From: Calothrix anomala FACHB-343
GTDB taxonomy: Bacteria > Cyanobacteriota > Cyanobacteriia > Cyanobacteriales > Nostocaceae
Length of the DNA stretch: 64,000 bases
Direction of reading: 5' to 3'
Assembly (NCBI RefSeq): GCF_014696435.1
Contig: NZ_JACJQG010000034.1
Location: 1-64,000 of the forward strand
Shown: positions 43,217 to 50,518 of the stretch, one piece after another
Numbering within the stretch: the first letter of the stretch is position 1
How the letters are laid out: each line of letters begins with the position of its first letter
Translations under genes and position numbers: made by a program
The notes under the pieces: model-generated
What the model saw: only the letters and a program-made list of their open reading frames with translations
What the model was told of the DNA's origin: nothing
Databases searched by the model: none

Positions 43217-44350
43217 CTAATCTTCAGAAGTGGCGAACACTACCCAATCAGAACGGTCATCCAAGGAACTTTCAGTAATTGCAATTTCTCTCAGTTTTTG
43301 TTGTTCTAGCAGCATCGAAGCCGAAATTTCAGCAATTTTATTTTCCAGTTCTGACCGTCTTGATAATTGCTCTTTTGATGATATTTTCGTGTCCTCAACT
43401 ATCTGTTCAATGTTGTTCATTAAGACAGTTAATGAAGGCACAGCACTGTTATCAGCATTGAGCAGTAATACTCGTGCCTTCTTAAGTTGTTTTTCAATGA
43501 ACTTGCGAAACCGTACTGGTTTCTTTCCTGGTTCCCATGCTGCTAATGCCTCAATAAGTTCTCCTGCAAGTTTCTCTCCAGATGAGATTGCTGCTGTTGC
43601 TAAACTTCTTTCCAGATTTTGGTCATACTGCTCGATATAACGAGTAATTTCTCCTAAAATACGAGCCTGTTCTTCTGATAGTTGTGTTGCTAGTGGTTTA
43701 ACTATTTCTGGTCTAGCAATGGTAACTTGAAGATAATCATCAATTTCTTCTCTGGATGGATAAGCTGACAGCATTTCGTTGCGGGCTAATTCATAATCTT
43801 CAGCATTTAAATTCCATGCTTGTAACTGAAGGAACTTATCAAGTCGTCCAGTATATTCTGCCAATCCTTGCTCGTATTTTGTATGTAATTCAGTGCGAAG
43901 TGCTGGAGCTAGTTCGTCACGAATATGCAGTAGTTGAGTCCACACAATTTGCGCCAATTCAATAGCACAAACCATGACAGAGCCATCTGGGGTAGTCCAT
44001 TCTTTGACAGATTCAATTTCTGTTCGCAAAACCGCAGCAGCATCTTCTAAAGCTCTGAATACTGGAATACCACGCAAACCTACTTCACTGCGTGTAACTT
44101 TTTCCAGGTCTGATTCCAGGTCTTGTGTATTTTGGTCTGTAGTAACAGTAGAATCTGCTTGGAAAGAACTTTTACCGGAAAGTACCTGATGCCAGGACGG
44201 TGCTTTTTTCTTTGTGGCATTTTTCAAGCTAATTTTGAATCGCACCTTGGTTTTATTTAAGGTTCTCAGGTCATGCTTTCTGACGGTAGCAACATTTAGT
44301 AGACTCGATGAAGTTTCGGGTATTGTGGGAGAGGTTATTACTTGTGTCAT
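43217..44350 (-). CDS. Helical/coiled-coil protein of the WGR-AAA array
   Basis: A 377-residue protein. After a disordered basic N terminus (to about residue 60) it is helical, with long amphipathic helices around 100-250 and a C-terminal coiled coil (about 310-355, SKEQLSRRSELENKIAEIS). It ends SLDDRSDWVVFATSED, sharing the D-x-RS-x-W-V tail motif with the WGR protein. No family recognised. It is separated from DUF1257 by a 371-bp spacer with repeats. Confidence 0.65.
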   Translation of the reverse strand: MTQVITSPTIPETSSSLLNVATVRKHDLRTLNKTKVRFKISLKNATKKKAPSWHQVLSGKSSFQADSTVTTDQNTQDLESDLEKVTRSEVGLRGIPVFRALEDAAAVLRTEIESVKEWTTPDGSVMVCAIELAQIVWTQLLHIRDELAPALRTELHTKYEQGLAEYTGRLDKFLQLQAWNLNAEDYELARNEMLSAYPSREEIDDYLQVTIARPEIVKPLATQLSEEQARILGEITRYIEQYDQNLERSLATAAISSGEKLAGELIEALAAWEPGKKPVRFRKFIEKQLKKARVLLLNADNSAVPSLTVLMNNIEQIVEDTKISSKEQLSRRSELENKIAEISASMLLEQQKLREIAITESSLDDRSDWVVFATSED

Positions 44351-44484
44351 CGTTCTTATTTTTGTAAATTAGTCAGCAAAATTTCTCCAAAAAGTGAGCG
44401 CATATATGTTGTTAGTTCATTGCTCACTTTTTAAGCTAAAAGGAGAATTTTCAAAATCTTTGGTGCGTAAGCACCGCCAAACTA

Positions 44485-44520
44485 AATCACTCCGTTAAGG
44501 GCAATAACGGAGTGATTTTT
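44485..44520. terminator. Strong hairpin terminator between array genes
   Basis: Perfect 13-bp arms AATCACTCCGTTA (44485-44497) and TAACGGAGTGATT (44505-44517) with a seven-base loop. T-runs flank it (TTTTTT on the plus strand, TTT on the minus strand). It lies between the stop at 44570 and the start at 44350 of the minus-strand genes, so it likely ends the upstream transcript. Confidence 0.78.
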
Positions 44521-44569
44521 TCTTAGCAAGTTGTGAAACGAAACCTGAACAAGAACAGAGATAAACCAG

Positions 44570-45475
44570 CTAGAAACCTATATCGTCTTCGATGTCTTCG
44601 TCATCTATGACAGGTGAAGCTTCTACAGCGATCGCTGTATTGTGATAGTGATGATTGCTGCTACTTTGATTAGGCAAGCTGGGAAGCCGCAATCTCAAAG
44701 CGCAATCTACACTGTACTTATCTCCTGTTTGCTCAATATGAGAAATCACCAGACACAAAGCTTCACCAGGAGTAGGTCGCCATCCAGAATCTAGAAGCAA
44801 CGCAACGTTACCCCTAGCCCAGACAGACTGACCATCAGCAAGGTGAAGTTTGTAACTTGTGCCGTACTCTCCCTCGGTTTCCGTGATACCTTGAACCTGA
44901 AATTCGCCCAAGCCCAATTCATGCATTTTCATGCAAGAGCCACAGGGAACTTGCCGTAAGAAAGGGACTAGGGATTCTTCGTTAATTAAGGTTGCATTCA
45001 GGTCTGCCGATGTGAGGTTTAATTCCTTTGTCGCTAGTGAAATGCTAATTTTAAAGACATCTCTAGAGGGAGCAACAAAAGAACAGAAAGCTTTAGGATA
45101 GGTTACTCCGGCAGCATCTTTCTCCTCTGTCACCGTGACTTTGCCTCTCAAGTTTCCGAGTATCAGGCGATCGCTCATCTGTTGAACCCGAAAGAGATTA
45201 GCTCCCAGCTTCAGGACTATAGAATCATCATCCCGAAAGATAGCGGGGCCATACACACCTTGAGGGACACCATTAGCTGCTTTTACCAACAGCACTCGCT
45301 CAACATCGAAATCCCGTAATAACTCTGTTCCAAAGTGTTCGAGTAAATTCAACAAAGCACCTTGTTCAGCATCTGAAAGTTGAGAAATACCAATATCGTT
45401 CCAGGTATGAGCCAAGTCTTCTCGCAGCACGATGGAAGGAAACGAAGCCGCACTAAATTCAATTGTTTTTGCCAT
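44570..45475 (-). CDS. Protein with SSB-like acidic C-terminal tip
   Basis: A 301-residue protein with a central beta-rich region (FQVQGITETEGEYGTSYKLHLADGQSVWARG) that could form an OB-type fold and two cysteines in PCGSC. The C terminus DDEDIEDDIGF looks like the acidic tip of single-stranded-DNA-binding proteins (DDDIPF type), which recruits repair and replication enzymes. GGAG precedes the ATG. It is upstream of the terminator at 44485, so it is a separate transcript from the WGR-AAA part. The SSB idea rests on the tail and the beta-rich core only. Confidence 0.6.
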   Translation of the reverse strand: MAKTIEFSAASFPSIVLREDLAHTWNDIGISQLSDAEQGALLNLLEHFGTELLRDFDVERVLLVKAANGVPQGVYGPAIFRDDDSIVLKLGANLFRVQQMSDRLILGNLRGKVTVTEEKDAAGVTYPKAFCSFVAPSRDVFKISISLATKELNLTSADLNATLINEESLVPFLRQVPCGSCMKMHELGLGEFQVQGITETEGEYGTSYKLHLADGQSVWARGNVALLLDSGWRPTPGEALCLVISHIEQTGDKYSVDCALRLRLPSLPNQSSSNHHYHNTAIAVEASPVIDDEDIEDDIGF

Positions 45476-45592
45476 ATTTTTTGCTCCAAATCATCAATAT
45501 CAATTCCTTTAATCGCGTTAGCGATAAAGTACGGATTTTCTTTTTTTTGAACACCAAATTACTTGAGCGCCATTTTGCAAATGGTCAGAAGA

Positions 45593-45781
45593 CTAAAATC
45601 TGTCATCGTAAACAAATCGGTCATGGTAATAAGCTTGTTCTTCCTGCCAAAGTGCTTCCCTAACTGCTAATTCTCGTGATTCTGGTGAATTGGAATCAGT
45701 TATTGTTTCTTGTCGTACTGACTCCAATTTTTTGTTACACACTGCTAAATCTTGTATTCTCTTCGGTGTGATAATTTTCAT
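45593..45781 (-). CDS. Small acidic protein of unknown function
   Basis: A 62-residue protein, helical start (TPKRIQDLAVCNKKLESVRQE) and an aromatic acidic end, YYHDRFVYDDRF. AGGA precedes the ATG at good spacing. It lies upstream of the SSB-tip gene on the same strand. Confidence 0.55.
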   Translation of the reverse strand: MKIITPKRIQDLAVCNKKLESVRQETITDSNSPESRELAVREALWQEEQAYYHDRFVYDDRF

Positions 45782-45880
45782 TTTTCCTGCAATAAAATTC
45801 TTTTGACTGATGCGTGTAAACGCATTTACTGTGCTAACCTACGGAACGGCACTTTCACATCTAATTTCGGGAGAAGATTT

Positions 45881-46177
45881 TTAATTCGATTTCTTCTTAA
45901 CTAAACGTTCCCAACTACATCTGCCACGACGACCTGGAATAACTTGCAATTGCTCACGCCTATAAATGAGAATGAGACGAGTATTAGGGACTATTCCTCG
46001 CATTCCTTTGAAATAGATGAAATAATCGCCCGTTATTTGGCAATATGAATCAACTACTCCAATGATATCTGTAAGGTCTAATAAGTGATGGCAATCATAT
46101 CCCTTGACCCTAACTTTTGTACCATCTTTAATGACAGAAAAATCAAGCTCTAGCTGAGTTATGTCGTTGTTTTTCAT
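45881..46177 (-). CDS. Small protein of unknown function
   Basis: A 98-residue protein with an SH3-like run of beta strands (GTKVRVKGYDCHHLLDLTDIIGVV, DYFIYFKGMRGIVPN) and a very basic C-terminal tail (RREQLQVIPGRRGRCSWERLVKKK). Nucleic-acid binding is possible. No family recognised. Confidence 0.6.
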   Translation of the reverse strand: MKNNDITQLELDFSVIKDGTKVRVKGYDCHHLLDLTDIIGVVDSYCQITGDYFIYFKGMRGIVPNTRLILIYRREQLQVIPGRRGRCSWERLVKKKSN

Positions 46178-46195
46178 AACTGATTGCTTAACAAA

Positions 46196-46240
46196 AACTC
46201 GCTCTTAGCTATTGTGTGATTTTCAACATAAGAGCGAGTT
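46196..46240 (-). terminator. Hairpin terminator after the DUF6876 gene
   Basis: AACTCGCTCTTA (46196-46207) is perfectly complementary to TAAGAGCGAGTT (46229-46240). On the minus strand the stem is followed by TTTTTG. It ends the transcript of the gene at 46335-46697. Confidence 0.72.
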
Positions 46241-46334
46241 TAATTTCAAATTAATGTGCAGTTCAGTAATGACAATTTTTGTTGTCTTAAGCTGTTACGC
46301 CCTTAAATTGGAACGCGCATTAGCTTATTTGAAA

Positions 46335-46697
46335 TCAATTTTCAGTAGGTAACATTAAAACTTTCTGCACTAGATAAAGTTTAGTGGTAGCAAGTGGGAA
46401 GTCTGTATATTCAATTTCTTGGCGTAGTACTTCCTGATCTGTATCCCACTCACAAATTAACGTGCCTGATTGATTTTCTACTAACAAACTCCAAATTTGG
46501 AAATCTTGTAGCTGGGAATTAGAGAGAAACTTTTGAGTTTGATATGAAGCAATTGCATCAATTAGCCAGTAAGCTTTAGCCGCATCAGCTAGATATTTAA
46601 CCCCTTCAGTGTATTGAATACCTAACCAGTGTTTGTAGATGAGTTCCGAACCCGTAAAATATTTGAGTTCAGCAGTTATTTGTTCAGCATTTTTCAT
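46335..46697 (-). CDS. DUF6876-family protein
   Basis: A 120-residue protein with the pattern FTGSELIYKHWLGIQYTEGVKYLADAAKAYWLIDAIA, which matches my memory of DUF6876. The function is unknown; relatives occur on mobile elements. The ATG at 46697 is chosen because the extension to 46760 reads through spacer. Confidence 0.72.
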   Translation of the reverse strand: MKNAEQITAELKYFTGSELIYKHWLGIQYTEGVKYLADAAKAYWLIDAIASYQTQKFLSNSQLQDFQIWSLLVENQSGTLICEWDTDQEVLRQEIEYTDFPLATTKLYLVQKVLMLPTEN

Positions 46698-46854
46698 GGC
46701 TTTAAGCTCATAAGATAATACTTTCATTACCCCAAGAGGCGTAAGCCTCAAAACAAACAACCAGTGTGCGATCGCCCTTAACGGTACTGGTTGAAGCTTG
46801 GGAACATCTTCGGTGACTCTGCTTTGTTGCCCAGCAGGATATGATGATTATTAT

Positions 46855-46886
46855 GTTGTCACCCGTGCATTTCGCTAATTGTCACC
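46855..46886 (+). promoter_or_regulatory. Upstream copy of a duplicated TTGTCACC module
   Basis: TTGTCACC occurs at 46856-46863 and 46879-46886, the second touching the start codon at 46887. The layout GTTGTCA-N3-GTGCAT-N8-TTGTCACCATGA recurs at 47216-47254, after the gene. The site is placed where binding would block translation or transcription of the HTH gene. Confidence 0.6.
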
Positions 46887-47225
46887 ATGATTGCAGCCAA
46901 AACCCCTACTAGAAGACACTGGGAACTGTTTAAGGTTTATCAAGCTAAGGTTGAGCAACAGATGGAGCCTGAAGAGTTCCTAAAGCATTGGGCTGTCAAT
47001 TACGAAGAACTTGCAGAGTTATGTGGACGCTCTAAAAGCACAGTAGCTCATTGGTTTTCCCAAGGTGAACATCGTAGAGAACCGTCAGAAGCTGACAAAC
47101 GCAGACTGGCAGAAATTCATGCTCTGTGGACTCAATTTGAAAATGAACCTGCTCACCTCAGAGAAATCTGGGCAAGAAAGCGTCGCCGCAAAAACGATAC
47201 AAACTGTAATGATTTGTTGTCATAG
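46887..47225 (+). CDS. HTH regulator of the 112-residue type
   Basis: A 112-residue protein with a central helix-turn-helix (NYEELAELCGRSKSTVAHWFSQG) and a basic C terminus (ARKRRRKND). HTH residues 40-62 would contact DNA. It is flanked on both sides by nearly the same TTGTCACC module, so it may repress its own expression and that of the next gene. No known protein name fits with certainty. Confidence 0.75.
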   Translation: MIAAKTPTRRHWELFKVYQAKVEQQMEPEEFLKHWAVNYEELAELCGRSKSTVAHWFSQGEHRREPSEADKRRLAEIHALWTQFENEPAHLREIWARKRRRKNDTNCNDLLS

Positions 47226-47254
47226 GTGCATGATTTAGTTGTCACCATGACAAC
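47216..47254 (+). promoter_or_regulatory. Downstream copy of the TTGTCACC module
   Basis: GTTGTCA at 47216-47222 and GTTGTCA-CCA-TGACAAC (47238-47254) repeat the arrangement seen before the HTH gene. The second site is a 7-bp inverted repeat, a good operator candidate. It overlaps the end of the HTH gene and lies in the promoter region of the gene at 47304. Confidence 0.6.
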
Positions 47255-47303
47255 AGAGATTTTATTGTGAGTGATAGCTGTTCCTGCTCAACACAGGTGA
47301 ATC

Positions 47304-47558
47304 ATGATTACCCAAAGCTTCCTATCTAGTGTCGAAGATCCAAATCCACCCGGACAAAATCAAGCGTCTGACAATACAGTTCCGCAAAGAGAACCACTCA
47401 AACATCTATTAATTGGTTCTTCTAAAGCTGTGACTAGCACAATCCACTACTTAGAGGTTATTGGTTATGCCCAGGTTGGTGATTGGAGCAAACTTCTACC
47501 AACTGGTAACCCTGGTGAATTCATGAGTATTTTAAGCCGTCAAATTTTAGTGCAATAG
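47304..47558 (+). CDS. Small conserved cyanobacterial protein of unknown function
   Basis: An 84-residue protein with a disordered start and the segment KHLLIGSSKAVTSTIHYLEVIGYAQVGDWSKLLP, which I recall from short proteins of many cyanobacteria, often next to unrelated genes. The role is unknown. A Rho-independent terminator follows at 47588-47611. Confidence 0.72.
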   Translation: MITQSFLSSVEDPNPPGQNQASDNTVPQREPLKHLLIGSSKAVTSTIHYLEVIGYAQVGDWSKLLPTGNPGEFMSILSRQILVQ

Positions 47559-47587
47559 CCTCTACCACCACGCAATCGCCATTTATG

Positions 47588-47611
47588 CCCCTAATTTACT
47601 AGGGGTTTTTT
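47588..47611 (+). terminator. Rho-independent terminator
   Basis: CCCCTA (47588-47593) and TAGGGG (47600-47605) form a stem with a six-base loop, followed by TTTTTT. Confidence 0.85.
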
Positions 47612-47722
47612 ACATTGCTCCTGTCAAAATTGTGTCGATATGTGACAATCTTGAAAAAGATAGACGCAATTAATACTCAGTAGATTCTAGCCTTCTGCCA
47701 AACCTTGTACAATCAGTACGTC

Positions 47723-47740
47723 GATATCAAAAATGATATC
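47723..47740 (+). promoter_or_regulatory. Repeated GATATC sites before a coiled-coil gene
   Basis: GATATCAAAAAT and GATATCAAATG lie directly before the ATG at 47743; a third ATGATATCGATAT occurs inside the gene at about 47899. GATATC is itself a palindrome, so the close pair could be an operator for the gene product. Confidence 0.35.
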
Positions 47741-47742
47741 AA

Positions 47743-48318
47743 ATGCCTGACCAAAAGTCCCCACCCAGCGAGATGATCCGTGTGCCCGTTCCACTAATTA
47801 AGGTGGTTCGGCGACTATCAAAACTACATAGGCAAGGGCATACAATTGCCTTGCTGCAAGCCTTAGAGGAATTAATAGAAGAATTTGATAGCAAAAATGA
47901 TATCGATATAACAGCAGGCAGTAAACCAGTTAAACAGCTAGAGAAGCATCTGCTGAAACTGGAATCCCATCTTGCAGATCAAGGCTCCTCGGTAGAAACA
48001 AAACTTGAAACGATTACCAAAAAGCTAGAGCAAATCGAACGGGCGATATCTACGATAAGCTCCGCTAACGCCTCTGGTAGATACAACAACTCTCGACCTC
48101 GCAGACAAACATACTCACACCAACAACCCCAAGTTGAATTACAACCCAGGACAAACGAAAATCTTGCCCCAAGACTTGGTGTTAGCCCTCAAAGCTTGAT
48201 TGCAGAAAGAGAAAAACTCAGCACCAAAGAATTTTTGAGTTGGTCTCGTCACCGCGACCCAATGAGTACAGCTTGGGAATGGAATGCTAAAGACGGACTA
48301 TACCACCCCCAACGGTAG
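47743..48318 (+). CDS. Coiled-coil plasmid protein with possible RHH start
   Basis: A 191-residue protein. The first 55 residues (MIRVPVPLIKVVRRLSKLHRQGHTIALL and after) could form a ribbon-helix-helix DNA-binding unit. A coiled coil follows (about 68-108, LEKHLLKLESHLADQGSSVETKLETI, heptads), then a glutamine/proline-rich linker and a short conserved end. The plan resembles KfrA-type plasmid proteins, but the match is structural, not by motif. Confidence 0.62.
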   Translation: MPDQKSPPSEMIRVPVPLIKVVRRLSKLHRQGHTIALLQALEELIEEFDSKNDIDITAGSKPVKQLEKHLLKLESHLADQGSSVETKLETITKKLEQIERAISTISSANASGRYNNSRPRRQTYSHQQPQVELQPRTNENLAPRLGVSPQSLIAEREKLSTKEFLSWSRHRDPMSTAWEWNAKDGLYHPQR

Positions 48319-48471
48319 ACTCATCTGATTTTTGGTGGCAACATAGCGATCGCTTGAAACTTCCTGCACCACCGCTACCAACAACCCCAACAGCCAATAC
48401 AAAACAATAGCCTAAAAGCGGCCAGGATATAGTTCAAATTCTCTTCTGGAGTTCGCACAAAAAAAATTTAG

Positions 48472-49551
48472 CTAATGTTTGCTTTTTTTACGCAGTGCGT
48501 GAGAAGTCCCAACACGCCCGACATGGTGAATGTATTTTGCAGTTGTCGCTGGGGAAGCATGACCCAAATCTGCTTGCAAGTCAAAATCAGAAGCTCCATT
48601 TTTTTTAGCCAGCGTCGCGTGAGTGTGGCGGAGAAAGTGGGCACTGAACTTAATTCCCGCACAAGCAGAAATTTCCTCCATCATCAGTCGCAACCCGCGA
48701 TCGCTTAAAGGTTTACCCCTATCCCGCCGACTGGGACTAGGAAACACCGGCTGATCATTGCTGGCATCGCCACGATAATCCAGTAGTACCGCACTCGTCT
48801 CCGGATCGAGACTAATGGTTCTAGTTTTATTTCGTTTCCCCGTCACAGTTAATAATAGACAGTCCCCATCCTCCCGAAACTGCCGCCAAAATAACCCCGG
48901 CGTAATTATGCGCTTACCATAATCAGAAGTTTGCCGCGCAATTTCTCCTGCCCTCACCCCACTGTAAAACATGAGAGTAAACAGCAGCCAATGCATCTTA
49001 TTAGTATTGTGTTGCAAGTCTACTGCCATCGCCGCTTTTTCCAACTTAGCAATCTCGCGTTCCGAGAGAATCCGCTCTGCGAGCTTATCATCCCACTGGA
49101 TGCTTAAGTCCTTGCCCAAGTCGATAGCAAAATAACCAATAGAAGCTCTAGTACCCCACTCCCACAAACTTTTAATCGCCGCCGTGTATTTAGCCGCAGT
49201 ATTTTTACTAATTCCATAAGTATTTTTCTTTCCCCGTACTGGCTTTTCATCCTTGAGCCAAGCCAGATAAGCGTGTAGATGGAATAAGGTTACCATCCTC
49301 AAATCAGATATCCCAAACCGCGACTGCATATAATCGACAAGCTCATAACCAATTTGCCGATATGCCCGTCGCGTTTGGTCGCTTTTGATAGTGACAGAAT
49401 GCACCCATAGCTCAATTAGCTGTTGTGTGGAATTAATTTTCTGGCGGTTGGGGAAATAATAATCCACAAGCGCGACACGAGCTTCATCAAGTGGTAGAGT
49501 CACAACCTCCACAGCAAGTGATTCCACGCTTTTGACGGGTAAATTTTCCAT
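48472..49551 (-). CDS. Tyrosine recombinase (phage-type integrase)
   Basis: A 359-residue site-specific recombinase. The N-terminal SAM-like, arm-binding part is followed by the catalytic domain with the first arginine in SGVRAGEIA, the H-x-x-R pair in HFLRHTH, the third histidine in LGHAS and the nucleophile tyrosine in AKYIHH. The ATG at 49551 is preceded by GAGG nine bases upstream; the frame further up to 49653 is not used. It could resolve plasmid multimers or integrate an element; an inverted repeat lies upstream at 49670-49683. Confidence 0.9.
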   Translation of the reverse strand: MENLPVKSVESLAVEVVTLPLDEARVALVDYYFPNRQKINSTQQLIELWVHSVTIKSDQTRRAYRQIGYELVDYMQSRFGISDLRMVTLFHLHAYLAWLKDEKPVRGKKNTYGISKNTAAKYTAAIKSLWEWGTRASIGYFAIDLGKDLSIQWDDKLAERILSEREIAKLEKAAMAVDLQHNTNKMHWLLFTLMFYSGVRAGEIARQTSDYGKRIITPGLFWRQFREDGDCLLLTVTGKRNKTRTISLDPETSAVLLDYRGDASNDQPVFPSPSRRDRGKPLSDRGLRLMMEEISACAGIKFSAHFLRHTHATLAKKNGASDFDLQADLGHASPATTAKYIHHVGRVGTSHALRKKSKH

Positions 49552-49669
49552 AATAAAATTCCTCAACCCCCACTGATAATTATGATGCCGAGAATCACAA
49601 TTCCCGGTATCTTTATGATAATTCTTTCCCAAGCACCACATAAACATCATCAAAAATAATCTATATCGT

Positions 49670-49683
49670 ATATCCGTGGATAT
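49670..49683. promoter_or_regulatory. Inverted repeat upstream of the recombinase
   Basis: ATATCC-GT-GGATAT is flanked by a longer loose symmetry (ATCGTAT left, CCCGTATGCGAT right). It lies between the divergent recombinase and coiled-coil genes and could be an operator or a recombination core. Confidence 0.35.
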
Positions 49684-49808
49684 CCCGTATGCGATGATAG
49701 TAGGGGGAGAGATGAAAGTGGGGGAAGTAAGTAAAGATTAGACAGAGAAGCAAATGGTTAAAGAACTGGTTAGAAATCATTTCTGGACAACAAAAGCGCG
49801 AGGGACTG

Positions 49809-50303
49809 GTGGAATATCCGCAGATAAATATAAAACTTCTGTCTGAAGAAGACCGGGAGTTGGTGAAGCAGGCCAAGCAGCGTGCTCTTGAGTTGCGCTT
49901 AACTTTTAAAGAGTTTGTACTGAATTGTATTAAACAAGCACTTGTGGAAGAGAGTTTAGATGATGCAGATAGTGCAACTGCTGCCGAAATTGAAGCTTTG
50001 AAAGCTCAAATCGCCACCCTGGAAGATAAGGTAAGAATTCCTTCTGCAACTAAAACGGAAGTGCATACCCTCCAGGAGCGGTTGAATCAATTGCGGGTGG
50101 GGATTTCAAATGAAATTAAGAAGGATAGAGAGCAACTTGCTTCTCTAACGCAGGCAATCTCCCGACTTGAAAGCCAAATTGAACAGCTAATACCTTCCTT
50201 AAATCTTCAGGTGGATGGCGAAAGTAATGCTGATAGTGATAACGACTGGCTTTTTGGGGAAGGCTCCGGTGGTGTGGGAGGAGAAGATGTTGAGGGTTTT
50301 TGA
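49809..50303 (+). CDS. Coiled-coil protein with acidic tail
   Basis: A 164-residue protein. The first 45 residues (QINIKLLSEEDRELVKQAKQRALELRLTFKEFVLNCIKQ) resemble an RHH-like plasmid DNA-binding motif. A coiled coil runs from about 60 to 130. The C-terminal tail is acidic and glycine-rich, ending EDVEGF. The GTG at 49809 is preceded by AGGG. It lies just before the first CHAT gene and divergent from the recombinase. Function unknown. Confidence 0.65.
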   Translation: MEYPQINIKLLSEEDRELVKQAKQRALELRLTFKEFVLNCIKQALVEESLDDADSATAAEIEALKAQIATLEDKVRIPSATKTEVHTLQERLNQLRVGISNEIKKDREQLASLTQAISRLESQIEQLIPSLNLQVDGESNADSDNDWLFGEGSGGVGGEDVEGF

Positions 50304-50518
50304 AATTTGAAATTAATCGTGCTTGATATCCTTTCACTATGCGTAAAAACTCCCCGCCTTATACGTATAAGGATTTGAAGTATCTGGGAGCAAAATCATC
50401 ATGTCCCTTCAGAAGAATCAAAAGTCAGATTTGACTGCTTGTGTAATAAAATACCAATAATCTCTGCGTTTCTTTCAAACCCGTTAATTTCAACAAAGTC
50501 AAGCTGTTTGCATCGACT

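Noticed and set aside
49552-49653. N-terminal extension of the tyrosine recombinase
   Set aside because: The ATG at 49551 has a GAGG site and fits family length; the extension reads HIS/ASN-rich spacer.
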